Shown here piece by piece: positions 8,476-16,529 of a DNA stretch of 28,125 nt. The stretch lies in assembly GCA_023229435.1 (NCBI GenBank), contig JALNZF010000031.1, positions 1-28,125 on the forward strand. Direction: 5' to 3'. A model generated the notes under the pieces. It was not told the DNA's origin, did not search any database, and saw only the letters and a program-made list of their open reading frames with translations. A program made the position numbers and the translations under genes. Within the stretch, counting starts at the first letter, position 1. Each line of letters starts with the position of its first letter. Source of the stretch: Nitrospirota bacterium. GTDB taxonomy: Bacteria > Nitrospirota > UBA9217.

Positions 8476-10646
8476 ATTAACCTTCGAAGTGTATCAAGCA
8501 ATACCTTCTGATCAAAAGAAGGCTTTGTTATATATGCGTTTGCGCCTGCCTCCAGACCTCTTTGTTTGTCCTCTTCCGAGGCCAGAGATGTGACAAGAAC
8601 AACCGGCATTTCTTTGTATTTTTTTTTCTGACGTATTTTTTCCGTAAGCTCCAGCCCTGACATATTCGGCATCATGATATCAGATACCACTGCATCAAAA
8701 GGATGACCTCCCAGTTTATTGAACGCATCAAGTCCATCGACGGCAACTGTAACCTCATATCCCGCGCCTTCAAGGATGCGTTTCATTTGAGTTCTCACGG
8801 TAATGCTGTCTTCGGCCACGAGAATGCTTTTCCTGGTTTCCGTCTCTGCTCCAGGCTTCTCTTGCGCAGTCGGGGCCCCCTTCTTTTTTGCGGACTTTAT
8901 CAGGTCAAAAGGGTTTAAAATCATGCAGACCTCTCCTGTGCCCAGAATTGACGAGCCTGAGATATTCCGTGCCCGCTTCAATATGCTGCTGTATTGTTTA
9001 AGCACTACTTCCTGCTCGTCAAGGAGTTCCTCGACAAAAAGACCGAGCTTATCATCTCCGGCGGAGATAATAATGCATGGAATGGTTTCCGAATGTGGAG
9101 TGCGGGATGCCGCCTGCGGAATATGCGCCTTTGCTCCCTTAAATTCAAGAAGGTCGGAAAGATCGGCGACAGGGACAGGTAATTTGTCGAACACTATTGT
9201 CCTGCGTCCTTCGACGGTAAATACATCTTTGCGCTTTATCAGGCAGGTCGTCTGAATATGCTCAACGGGAAGGGCATATTTCATATTGTCGACCGTCACG
9301 ATCATTACCCTTGAGGTTGCAAGGGTCAGGGGGAGTTTAATTCTGATGGTGCAGCCCCTGTCAGGTAAAGATTCAACATGGATTGTCCCTTTAAGACGTT
9401 CCACATTTGTCCTTACAACATCAAGTCCGACGCCCCTACCGGAGATATCAGATACAAAAGTGCTTGTTGAAAACCCTGAAACAAATATCAAAGACTGAAT
9501 CTGTGAAGGAGGCATTGCAGCAAACTCCGTTTCATTCACCATTTTTCTTTTCAAGGCAACTCTTTTGATCGCCTCTATTTCAAGCCCCTGCCCGTCGTCG
9601 CTCACCTCAATTACTACGTTGGCGGGAGTCTGATAAGCTTTCAACGTGATTGTGCCAATGCGCGGCTTATTTTTTCGCGCCCGTTCATCGGGCATCTCAA
9701 TGCCATGGTCAACGGCATTTCTTACCATATGCATCAGAGGGTCTTTCATTTCCTCTATAATACGCTTGTCCGCGGCTGTCTCCCCGCCTTCAATAACAAG
9801 TTGGATCTCCTTTGCCTTTTCTTTTGCCAGGTCCCTGACCGTCCTCTGAAACAGATTGAATATTGTTGACAGAGGCAAAAGCCGAATCCGGCTGATGCTG
9901 TCTTCAAGTTCAGCAGCAATAAAGCCAAGTCTTGAGCTGTCATCGTACAAGACATTTTTTAATGTATTGAGTTGGATCCCGAATTTTTCAAGTTTTGGCT
10001 TATCTTCCATCTCCGCTTTCGGAAGTGTCCTGGATATATCTTCCCAGAGAGTCATGACATCCTTAATATCCTCAAGCCTCTGTGCAATCCTGAGCTTTGT
10101 TACGTTTAATTCACCGGTCTGCGACATTAATTTATCAAGTTTATTTGTCTCAACACGTATTGTATCTATACGAAAATCCCCTAAGATCGTTTCCTTTATC
10201 TCTGTATGCTGTGCAGAAGCTTCAAATGCGGAGTTATCCTCTTCTATCACGAAACTCTGTATCCGGTTATCCATGCTAATTTTAAGCTGCTCAAGCACAT
10301 GAGAAACAATGACACCGGAGGGTTCCTCCGTGACAGCTTCTCTTACAAGATTCCGTAGCGGATCAAGCCCTTTAAATAATCGGCCAATGACTTCTGACGA
10401 CAGGGGGGCAGAACTCTTTCTTGCAGAACCGAGAATATCTTCAATGTGATGAGATATTGTCTCAATGCCTGTCAGCCCGAGCATGCGGGCAGCGCCTTTA
10501 AGGCTGTGCGCCTCACGAAATACCTCTTCAAGTACTGCCGCGTTACCCGGCTCTTTTTCAAGGCGCAGAAAACCTTCCTCAAGCCGCTGGATATGTTCAG
10601 CGCTTTCAATCTTAAACATATTTCTCAGTTCATTATCTTCTATCAT
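8472..10646 (-). CDS. cheA: CheA-type histidine kinase fused to a receiver domain
   Basis: A 724-aa hybrid CheA. Order: Hpt (about 1-110, phospho-acceptor His in EAHSLKGAARMLG), dimerisation segment (about 160-260), HATPase_c (about 265-450; N box MVRNAVDHGIE, G boxes DDGQGL and GRGVGLDVV), CheW-like domain (about 450-590) and receiver (about 605-724, Asp in AVVSDIMMP). A CheY/CheB-docking P2 domain is not evident between Hpt and dimerisation regions. The C-terminal receiver, as in WspE and FrzE, is a hallmark of alternative-function chemosensory systems. The start follows AGGAAA; a 27-bp gap separates it from the receptor gene. It phosphorylates CheB, its own receiver and probably the stand-alone receivers downstream. 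Confidence 0.94.
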   Translation of the reverse strand: MIEDNELRNMFKIESAEHIQRLEEGFLRLEKEPGNAAVLEEVFREAHSLKGAARMLGLTGIETISHHIEDILGSARKSSAPLSSEVIGRLFKGLDPLRNLVREAVTEEPSGVIVSHVLEQLKISMDNRIQSFVIEEDNSAFEASAQHTEIKETILGDFRIDTIRVETNKLDKLMSQTGELNVTKLRIAQRLEDIKDVMTLWEDISRTLPKAEMEDKPKLEKFGIQLNTLKNVLYDDSSRLGFIAAELEDSISRIRLLPLSTIFNLFQRTVRDLAKEKAKEIQLVIEGGETAADKRIIEEMKDPLMHMVRNAVDHGIEMPDERARKNKPRIGTITLKAYQTPANVVIEVSDDGQGLEIEAIKRVALKRKMVNETEFAAMPPSQIQSLIFVSGFSTSTFVSDISGRGVGLDVVRTNVERLKGTIHVESLPDRGCTIRIKLPLTLATSRVMIVTVDNMKYALPVEHIQTTCLIKRKDVFTVEGRRTIVFDKLPVPVADLSDLLEFKGAKAHIPQAASRTPHSETIPCIIISAGDDKLGLFVEELLDEQEVVLKQYSSILKRARNISGSSILGTGEVCMILNPFDLIKSAKKKGAPTAQEKPGAETETRKSILVAEDSITVRTQMKRILEGAGYEVTVAVDGLDAFNKLGGHPFDAVVSDIMMPNMSGLELTEKIRQKKKYKEMPVVLVTSLASEEDKQRGLEAGANAYITKPSFDQKVLLDTLRRLI

Positions 10647-10673
10647 CTGAGTTTCCTATCTCGTTTAACACAA

Positions 10674-12128
10674 TCACAATATCTGCTTCAGATTTCCAGC
10701 TGCACTGTTCAGTTGTTCAATACCTGTCTTTGTCTGGACTATACCAGCGGCTGTCTCTCTTGCGCCCGTATTCAGACCGTTCATGGCCTCCACAACCTGA
10801 CCTATGGCAGTTGCCTGCTGCTTTGCGTTCAGCAGCACCTGCTGTGCGTTCTCATAAACCTTGTTTGCCGCTTCGGACAGGGAATTAAATAACTCGCCAA
10901 CATTCCCGACAGACCCTGTCACCTCTTCCACCACCTTTGTCCCTTCCTCTGTCCTGAGTATCGTTGCATTGGTCGCCTTTTGTATATCAGAAATAACGGC
11001 ATTTGACTGCTCTGCTGATTTCTTGCTCTCATTGGCAAGTTTCCTAATCTCACCGGCAACAACCGCAAAGCCCTTGCCATGCTCGCCGGCACGCGCTGCC
11101 TCGACCGCCGCATTAAGCGCAAGCATGTTTATCTCGCTTGAAAGGTCCTTGACCATATTGGCAAGACTCCCTATCTGGACGGTCTGCTCTCCTAATTTAA
11201 GTGTCTGGTCGGCAATCATGCCTACCTTGTTCCCAAGGCTGTTCATACCGTCAATTGCCTGCTTGACTATGATTGTCCCTTCACCTGTGGCTTTTAACGC
11301 CTGCTGTGCAACCTCTGCTGCGGCAGAGGCCTGTTCAGAGGTCTGCCTTGAGGATGCGCCCAGCTCCTGAATGGTTGTTGTCGTCTCATTTACCATTGAA
11401 GCCTGTTGAGAGGCAGTCCGTTCATGCTGGTTTACCGTCGCGGCTATCTCAGTAGAGGTGGAAGACATGGCATTGATTGCGCCGCTGATATGCTTTGTGA
11501 TGCCGTTGGTAATTAAAAGACCAATGCTGACCGAAAAAGCAAGAGACAATAATATGCCAATCATCAGTGAAGGGCCTATCTTTCCCAGCGCGCTGTCTTC
11601 TTCTTTTGTCCAAGTCTCAAGAAACCCCTCCTGGTTCTTTTCGAATTCATTGGCCATAGCTTCGATTTCTCTTTCCAGTTTTAATGATCCGCTTTTCCGG
11701 TAATGTTCAATTGCCTTGTCATACCCTTCTTTATCAACAAGCGACATTTCTTCATTGATACCTTCTTCCATCTTCCTGGTTTTTTCTATTATTCTGCCGA
11801 GCAATTCCTTCTGTTTTTCATTCTTGATAAGCAGGCTAATGGCTTGAATTGTCTTTTCAAGTTCCTTTCTATATTCATTATAGTTATCGCGTGATTCGTT
11901 GTTATTTTTAAGGAGGAGAAATCCTCTTGCTGACCGCTGCATTTTTGTTACATATAAAGACAGCTCATTTGACTTAACAGAGATGACATTACCGTTTTCA
12001 GCTTGTTCATGTGCCTTTTCATAAGACCTTAAACTTACATAAACTGCCAACGCGAGAAGGATAAGCAAAAACAAAGGGACTGAATACCCAAGCAAAATAC
12101 GGAATCTGATCTTTTGATTCTTGAACAT
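10674..12128 (-). CDS. Methyl-accepting chemotaxis protein without visible HAMP domain
   Basis: A 484-aa receptor. It has an N-terminal membrane helix (about 8-30), a periplasmic four-helix-bundle-like sensor (about 31-185), a second helix (about 188-208, LMIGILLSLAFSVSIGLLI), and a cytoplasmic coiled coil with the kinase-contact tip around EINMLALNAAVEAARAGEHG. The signalling helices begin only a few residues after the second membrane helix, leaving no room for a normal HAMP of about 50 residues. AGGAGG stands 6 nt before the ATG. It is the only receptor in the operon, so it presumably feeds the adjacent CheW and CheA. The ligand is unknown; the helical sensor suggests small molecules or a mechanical or surface cue. 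Confidence 0.93.
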   Translation of the reverse strand: MFKNQKIRFRILLGYSVPLFLLILLALAVYVSLRSYEKAHEQAENGNVISVKSNELSLYVTKMQRSARGFLLLKNNNESRDNYNEYRKELEKTIQAISLLIKNEKQKELLGRIIEKTRKMEEGINEEMSLVDKEGYDKAIEHYRKSGSLKLEREIEAMANEFEKNQEGFLETWTKEEDSALGKIGPSLMIGILLSLAFSVSIGLLITNGITKHISGAINAMSSTSTEIAATVNQHERTASQQASMVNETTTTIQELGASSRQTSEQASAAAEVAQQALKATGEGTIIVKQAIDGMNSLGNKVGMIADQTLKLGEQTVQIGSLANMVKDLSSEINMLALNAAVEAARAGEHGKGFAVVAGEIRKLANESKKSAEQSNAVISDIQKATNATILRTEEGTKVVEEVTGSVGNVGELFNSLSEAANKVYENAQQVLLNAKQQATAIGQVVEAMNGLNTGARETAAGIVQTKTGIEQLNSAAGNLKQIL

Positions 12129-12158
12129 TTTATGCCTCCTATTTCCATTCCGGAATCA

Positions 12159-13268
12159 TTACACTTCTTCGTTAACTATTAACCCGTCCCATGCCAGGAT
12201 TTTCTTCAAGTCAAGCAGTGCCAGCATCCTGCCGCCGTAAGGTGCAGTGCCTTTGACAAATTTCTCGCTGAGCGGACTTATGGAGGAAGGGACCTCAACA
12301 ATATCCAACTCTCTAAGATTTATAACATCAAGAATATCATCAACGAGAATCCCGACAGGGAATTCCCCAGTATCGGCAACAATGACCTTTGTTGATTCAC
12401 TGATATTGCCTACCTGCATATTCAGCAGGCCCCGTATATCAACAACAGTCAGGACATTGCCACGTAAGTTCATGTTGCCTGCAATATGTTCAGGACAACA
12501 TGGCACCGGGGTAAAATTGTGAATCTTTGAAAACTCCCGCACTGATTCAAGCTCCACGCACAGGTATTCATTGTTTAAACTGATAACAGCCACAGATATT
12601 AATTTGGCGGAATCTTCACTATCAAATACCTGTTGCAGATTAACTGCCCTGTTATGAAAGATTTCCTTTTCTCTCTGGTCTGCCTCAGGGCAGAAATAGC
12701 TGATTGCGGATTGAGGAATGATTTCAGTTCCCCCGATCTCTGGTTCTTTAATCTCGAATTCGAAGTCGAGAATTATCCGGGGATTTAAAATCATGATAAT
12801 GCCCTCTCCGGCCTTTGCTTCACCGCTTACAAAATGCGGATGCGGTTCTATTTCTCTTCCTTCAAAGGGCGGCAGTTCAATATCTTCTTCCGGAATATCC
12901 ATGACATCCAGCACTTCATTGACGATTATTCCCAATGTGTCTATTTTTGATTTTGGATTTTGAATTTTGGACGGAATTTGGTCTGTTGCTTTTGATTGTG
13001 AATTCAAAATCCCGGACCCAAAATCCAAAACACTAAGCACTATCACCCTGTCTAAATAACCATATTTTCGCGGGGCATGTCCGAAACGGAGGTTTAAATC
13101 CATTATTGGCACGATCTTGCCGCGCATATTAACAACGCCCGCGATAAAGGAAGGACACTCCTCGATCAGAGCCAACTCGGGAAGCCAGATTATCTCCCTG
13201 ACCACTTTTGTATCAACCGCAAGAAGCAGTCCGTGCAAATTGAATGTAAGGAAAGATTGATTAGTCAT
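12159..13268 (-). CDS. cheW: Tandem CheW-domain coupling protein
   Basis: A 369-aa protein with two CheW-like domains: one at about 5-165 (FIAGVVNMRGKIVPIMDL signature) and one at about 215-360 (HIAGNMNLRGNVLTVVDI signature). CheW links receptors to CheA; ordinary CheW has one domain of about 150 residues, so a double version may bridge more array positions. The ATG overlaps the cheR stop (ATGA). Domain 1 carries an in-frame insertion at about residues 80-106, rich in Ser, Lys, Gln and Asn, just before the strand TLGIIVNEVLDV. It is encoded by a palindromic repeat and is unlike any conserved CheW segment, so it probably forms an exposed loop. Confidence 0.92.
   Translation of the reverse strand: MTNQSFLTFNLHGLLLAVDTKVVREIIWLPELALIEECPSFIAGVVNMRGKIVPIMDLNLRFGHAPRKYGYLDRVIVLSVLDFGSGILNSQSKATDQIPSKIQNPKSKIDTLGIIVNEVLDVMDIPEEDIELPPFEGREIEPHPHFVSGEAKAGEGIIMILNPRIILDFEFEIKEPEIGGTEIIPQSAISYFCPEADQREKEIFHNRAVNLQQVFDSEDSAKLISVAVISLNNEYLCVELESVREFSKIHNFTPVPCCPEHIAGNMNLRGNVLTVVDIRGLLNMQVGNISESTKVIVADTGEFPVGILVDDILDVINLRELDIVEVPSSISPLSEKFVKGTAPYGGRMLALLDLKKILAWDGLIVNEEV
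12951..13030. repeat. Palindromic repeat element inserted in frame in cheW
   Basis: TTTTGGATTTTG (12951-12962) is the exact reverse complement of CAAAATCCAAAA (13019-13030), and GGATTTTGAATT (12955-12966) that of AATTCAAAATCC (13001-13012). The resulting roughly 80-bp inverted-repeat unit is AT-rich relative to flanking coding sequence and falls exactly on the non-conserved loop of the protein. It resembles small palindromic elements that insert into genes without breaking the frame. Confidence 0.7.
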
Positions 13269-14764
13269 CGTCTGCCTTTCTCCGCTGGACCTGTCGGCGC
13301 TAAATCATCTCTTGACCCTGTCAGATACTCGACATATTTCAGCAATTCTTCGGCTGTCATATCATAGGGCTTTACAGGCGCCTGAGCAGGTAAAGTCGTA
13401 AGAAGTTCAATCGCCGTGGAACGGACTTTTTTCGCGCGCGCAAGATCCTTTTCCTTCTCATAAAGTCCTCCGAGTTCGCAATAGGCGGCAATAAAAGCAG
13501 GATTCAGATATATTGCTTTTCTGAATAATTTTTTTGCCTCTTCGTCGTTTCCTTTTATCTCCGCAATATGGGCAAGCAGGAAATACGGGTCCGCTGAATC
13601 CGCATTGAGCGTTATGACTTCTCGACAGGCGCTTTCCGCTTTTTCATAAGCGCCTGAATTCGCATATGCAATGGCCATAAAGTTATACATATCATAATTT
13701 TCTCTATTCTGCTTTAGAAAGCTTTCGGCCTTATCAATCGCCTCGGCATATCGCCCTTTTCTTATGAGCTCTTCTATTTCTGGTTTTGGGTCCAGCGGTT
13801 TTATTTTACTTTTATCCGGGAAAGGCAAGAAGCGTTTTGCGACCGGTTTCTCCCTGATTTTTAAGCCTTTTTTCTTTATTGAGCCTTCCATTAAGCGGGT
13901 GTTTTCAGGAGTTTGAACTTTCAACTCTACTGTTTTCTTGTATATCACGGCCTCCGGGTACATAATCTGGTGCAGGTCCGTAAGATCATGTCCATACAAT
14001 TCTCCATGCCCGGTTATGAGATATCCTTCATCGTTTAATGTATTAATGAATTTATTGAAAACCGATGATACAGTCTCTTTCTTGAAATATATAAAGACAT
14101 TGCGGCAGATGATGATGTCCATGTTGCAAATTTCAGGGTTTTGGGAAAAAAAGTTGTCCTCCATCAGATTTCCATATTGAAAGGTCACCATCTCTTTGAT
14201 CTTTCCGTCAATCTCCCAATCATCCTTATGTCTTTTGAAATATTTTCTCTTTATGTCTTCATCCACCATACGAAATGACCAATCTGAATATATACCGCGA
14301 CCCGCCTTTTTCAGGGATTCTTCGTTGATGTCCGTTCCAAAGATGACGATATCCCATCCTTTCAGGTCAGGTAAAAGCATATCAAGAAGAATGGCGATGG
14401 AATATGGTTCCTCACCTGTTGAGCAGCCTGCGCTCCAGATGCGGAACGCTCGCTTCCTCCGCTTGTTTATCAACTCGGGCAGGATAGTATTTTGTAATAA
14501 AAAGAAAATTCCTTTGTCCCTGAAAAAATAGGACTCGCCTGTTGTGATCAGCAGTACAAGCGCTTTCCATTCCCTTTTACTTTCTCCGGTATCTGATTCA
14601 AGAAAGTTTAAATATCCCGCTGGCTCGTCAATATTTAAACTCTTCATTCGGGCATTTAGTGTCCTATGAAATGATTCATTGTCCGCTTGACGGATGCACA
14701 GGCCGATACGGCTTTCAACAAGCTTTCTAGAGCGTTCGAGTACGTTATCTTCGATTTGTCTCAT
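13265..14764 (-). CDS. cheR: CheR methyltransferase with C-terminal TPR repeats
   Basis: A 499-aa protein. The CheR N-terminal helical region (about 10-80) is followed by the SAM-dependent methyltransferase domain (about 85-275; SAGCSTGEEPYSIAI loop, GTDINEESL, NIDIIICRNVFIYF-like segment). It methylates receptor glutamates. From about 330 to 470 there are TPR-like helices (ALAYANSGAYEKA, LLAHIAEIKGNDEEAKKLFRKAIYLNP), as in WspC/FrzF-type CheR of alternative-function systems, which probably serve protein docking. It is the first gene of the operon. Spacing from a weak GGGGAT to the ATG is about 10 nt, so translation initiation may be modest. Confidence 0.94.
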   Translation of the reverse strand: MRQIEDNVLERSRKLVESRIGLCIRQADNESFHRTLNARMKSLNIDEPAGYLNFLESDTGESKREWKALVLLITTGESYFFRDKGIFFLLQNTILPELINKRRKRAFRIWSAGCSTGEEPYSIAILLDMLLPDLKGWDIVIFGTDINEESLKKAGRGIYSDWSFRMVDEDIKRKYFKRHKDDWEIDGKIKEMVTFQYGNLMEDNFFSQNPEICNMDIIICRNVFIYFKKETVSSVFNKFINTLNDEGYLITGHGELYGHDLTDLHQIMYPEAVIYKKTVELKVQTPENTRLMEGSIKKKGLKIREKPVAKRFLPFPDKSKIKPLDPKPEIEELIRKGRYAEAIDKAESFLKQNRENYDMYNFMAIAYANSGAYEKAESACREVITLNADSADPYFLLAHIAEIKGNDEEAKKLFRKAIYLNPAFIAAYCELGGLYEKEKDLARAKKVRSTAIELLTTLPAQAPVKPYDMTAEELLKYVEYLTGSRDDLAPTGPAEKGRR

Positions 14765-14799
14765 TAAAGCTCAATCCCCTATCTGTCATGAAAAACGTC

Positions 14800-14877
14800 T
14801 TACAGAGCACCTGCCTTGAGCAGGATTTCTTCTCGATGGACCTCGGAGTTGCTCACCTCTAAAGCTTTAGCGGACAT
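14800..14877 (-). pseudogene. N-terminal fragment of a PAS-type sensor kinase gene (25 codons)
   Basis: A strong GGAGG lies 7 nt before an ATG that opens a 25-codon frame beginning MSAKALEVSNSEVHREEIL and ending KAGAL-stop. From memory, this closely resembles the start of PAS hybrid kinases whose N-termini read MSxKALxxSxSExHREEIL followed by KAGAL and the PAS domain. The remainder is missing, so I infer a deletion remnant between cheR and the region upstream. It could still be translated as a leader peptide for cheR, whose ATG is 36 bp further on. Confidence 0.5.
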
Positions 14878-14907
14878 GGTGTGCCTCCGTACAATGATTC
14901 TTGATGC

Positions 14908-15045
14908 TTAAAAACACTGCTGCTCCATAGCGTCTATGCTCATGATACGCGCGTAGCCGTCTGCTGCATAGGCCGAGTTGAATTCAGTGATCAGAATTCC
15001 ATCCGCATCGCTCTGAAAACTGCGCTGCATACGAGCCTCAATCAT
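14908..15045 (-). CDS. Small ORF of 45 codons, possibly a gene remnant
   Basis: The frame opens at ATG 15045 and encodes a peptide ending DGYARIMSIDAMEQQCF-stop. I do not recognise it. The frame stays open upstream through the (ATGG)n repeat, and no good ribosome-binding site precedes the ATG, so it may be the 3' end of a gene whose upstream part was lost. It ends 31 bp before the kinase fragment in the same direction, suggesting both belong to one collapsed locus. Confidence 0.25.
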   Translation of the reverse strand: MIEARMQRSFQSDADGILITEFNSAYAADGYARIMSIDAMEQQCF

Positions 15046-15065
15046 ACGCTTGATTAGAATTAAAT

Positions 15066-15092
15066 ATGGATGGATGGATGGATGGATGGATG
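15066..15092. repeat. (ATGG)n tetranucleotide microsatellite
   Basis: Six full ATGG units plus ATG in a row. A perfect tetranucleotide tract of this length is prone to slippage. It is not inside a gene I trust: a 65-codon plus-strand frame starting in it (MDGWMDGW and onward) has no ribosome-binding site and no recognisable content. Confidence 0.9.
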
Positions 15093-15530
15093 TTCAAATA
15101 CTATGCCAGTGTTCATCACTATTCTCCCTGCCATTTCATTTACAATAGAGGTTTCGAAAAGAAGTTGGGCAACCAAATGAATGCTGCGATGCAGAATGTT
15201 ACATATCTGCACAATCTCGTTATTATCCCACTTTTTTTTGTGTTCATTGACAGTGTAGCATAAAAAAAGGAACTACGAGGATAATTGGCGGAAAAGAGCA
15301 TAGAGCGATCTGGCCGCATCCATTGATAGATGGATTCTAAACCCCAGAAGAGCACATATAACCGCTTCTCCTCAATGAGCTTGTTCTACCCGAAAGATGA
15401 TAGCTGCTTACGAACATGATGGATAAAAAGCCTATGGGCGGCTAAGCACGATTGATAACTTTGTTGCAAATGGTCACAAAGTCCAGAAAAGAGATAGGTT
15501 ATCGTCGATGTACGCGACAACGATAAAAGG
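15093..15530. other. Gene-poor spacer
   Basis: I see no convincing gene, RNA or repeat in this stretch on either strand. Open frames of 65-100 codons lack ribosome-binding sites and recognisable motifs. It probably represents degraded sequence between the chemosensory operon and the toxin-antitoxin locus. Confidence 0.5.
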
Positions 15531-15532
15531 AA

Positions 15533-15565
15533 AGGCCCAGGTTGCCCCAGGGCCTCGCGTTTTTT
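15533..15565 (+). terminator. Rho-independent terminator-like hairpin
   Basis: AGGCCC (15533-15538) pairs with GGGCCT (15550-15555), with an 11-nt loop, and a run of six T follows at 15560-15565. No confident plus-strand gene ends upstream, so it may belong to a decayed gene or insulate the toxin-antitoxin promoter. Confidence 0.5.
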
Positions 15566-15606
15566 AAAATCTATGACAGCGGCTTTACTCGCCGGACGAG
15601 CCGGGA

Positions 15607-15623
15607 CCGCAGTTTTACTGCGG
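15607..15623. promoter_or_regulatory. Perfect 7-bp hairpin upstream of toxin-antitoxin promoter
   Basis: CCGCAGT, three T, then ACTGCGG, ending 6 bp before the -35 box. No T-run follows, so it is more likely a protein-binding or structural site than a terminator. Confidence 0.35.
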
Positions 15624-15629
15624 AGGCTA

Positions 15630-15667
15630 TTGACAAGAGACGTACAATCGTGTAAATTATGTACGTC
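15630..15667 (+). promoter_or_regulatory. Sigma-70-type promoter overlapped by palindromic operator
   Basis: TTGACA (15630-15635) is a consensus -35; 17 bp later comes TAAATT (15653-15658), a 4/6 -10. GACGTACA (15639-15646) and TGTACGTC (15660-15667) form a perfect inverted repeat whose half-sites are 21 bp apart centre to centre, two helical turns, embracing the -10. This is the layout expected for autorepression by the ribbon-helix-helix antitoxin encoded directly downstream. Confidence 0.7.
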
Positions 15668-15681
15668 AGGAGGTGAACAAT

Positions 15682-15930
15682 ATGGCAACGAAACTTACCC
15701 TGCGGCTCGACGAGGGCGTCATTCGGAACGCGAAGCGCGCCGCCCGTGTCCGGGGCGTCAGCCTGTCCAAAATGGTAACCGGTTACTTCCAGGCCATCTC
15801 CGAAGAAAAGAAGGGGCAAACCGAAGCAACGCCCGTTCTCGCGGAAATTTCGGGCGTGCTCAGTCCGAAGACCGATGCGAAAAAACTTATCGCAGGCTAC
15901 CGGAAGCACATCGAGGAGAAATACCGGTGA
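15682..15930 (+). CDS. DUF6364-like ribbon-helix-helix antitoxin
   Basis: An 82-aa protein starting at ATG 15682, which has AGGAGG 8 nt upstream; the GTG at 15673 sits inside that ribosome-binding site and is rejected. The N-terminal part KLTLRLDEGVIRNAKRAARV, followed by SLSKMVTGYF, is the RHH-type DNA-binding signature of DUF6364-like antitoxins. The C-terminal half should wrap around and neutralise the toxin. Its stop overlaps the toxin GTG (GTGA), giving coupled translation. It probably represses its own promoter through the palindrome at 15639-15667. Confidence 0.85.
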   Translation: MATKLTLRLDEGVIRNAKRAARVRGVSLSKMVTGYFQAISEEKKGQTEATPVLAEISGVLSPKTDAKKLIAGYRKHIEEKYR

Positions 15931-16343
15931 AAACCGTTTTGTGCGACATCAACTTCATTCTGGATATCTTTCTCAAGCGAAAACCCTTCTATTCCCCCGC
16001 TGCGCGGCTATTCACTATGATCGAGGCGAAGCAGCTAAAAGGATATCTGTGCTCGAACAGCTTCCCTACTCTCTTTTATATACTGGCTAAGGAACTCAAG
16101 CGGGACAAGGCAATGAAGGTATTGGAAAAGGTCCGGATCGTGTTCCGTGTGGCCACCGTGGATGAAAAAGTAATCGACCTGTCACTTGCGTCCGATTTCC
16201 GGGATTTCGAGGATGCAGTACAGTATTATTCCGCTGTCAGCGCGAAGGCAGACTGCCTCATTACCAGAAACAAAACCGATTATGTAACCGACGACCTTTC
16301 GATCATGACCCCTGAAGAATTTCTTGCAGCAATCGCAGCATAG
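15927..16343 (+). CDS. PIN-domain toxin (VapC-like ribonuclease)
   Basis: A 138-aa PIN domain starting at GTG 15927, which overlaps the antitoxin stop. Acidic residues typical of the metal site are present: Asp in VLCDINFILDI, Asp in DFEDAVQYY, and Asp in ADCLITRN, followed by DLSIMTPEEFL, the usual closing motif. PIN toxins cleave RNA, often tRNA, and stop translation when the antitoxin is degraded. The same reading frame is open far upstream without a start, which I attribute to the overlapping antitoxin gene. After the TAG, the frame remains open for about 42 more codons. Confidence 0.88.
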   Translation: MKTVLCDINFILDIFLKRKPFYSPAARLFTMIEAKQLKGYLCSNSFPTLFYILAKELKRDKAMKVLEKVRIVFRVATVDEKVIDLSLASDFRDFEDAVQYYSAVSAKADCLITRNKTDYVTDDLSIMTPEEFLAAIAA

Positions 16344-16472
16344 TTGCCAAAAGAGCAAGTCCAACATTATTGGCCTGGCACCAATCTCGCTAAGAAGCTG
16401 ACAGGGCTCAGGTTGATCAATCCTTCCGAGTACCGAGTAGACGATCTGATTCCAACGTTGCCGACACCTTAA
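16344..16472 (+). pseudogene. In-frame coding-like stretch after the toxin stop
   Basis: Directly after the toxin TAG, the same frame runs on as about 42 codons containing GTNLAKKLTGLRLINPSEY and ending TLPTP-stop. The composition looks protein-like and has a PIN-toxin-style closing phrase (LINPSEY). It has no start codon with a ribosome-binding site. It could be the 3' remnant of another toxin gene joined to this one. Confidence 0.35.
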
Positions 16473-16515
16473 ACAAAAAACCTTGCATGTTCATCATGCA
16501 AGGCTTTGTTTTTCT
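16471..16515. terminator. Bidirectional intrinsic terminator
   Basis: CCTTGCATG (16481-16489), five-base loop, CATGCAAGG (16495-16503): a perfect 9-bp stem with A-rich sequence on the left and TTTGTTTTT on the right. It can end the toxin transcript rightwards and, on the other strand, transcription leaving the mobile element. Confidence 0.85.
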
Positions 16516-16529
16516 CTGTGAATGAAAAT

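Noticed and set aside
15066..15263. Plus-strand 65-codon frame beginning in the ATGG repeat
   Set aside because: No ribosome-binding site, no recognisable motif, and the start is merely a product of the repeat.
15140..15688. Minus-strand frames of 71 and 100 codons before the toxin-antitoxin pair
   Set aside because: No ribosome-binding site or family features; the second overlaps the promoter and hairpins of the toxin-antitoxin operon.
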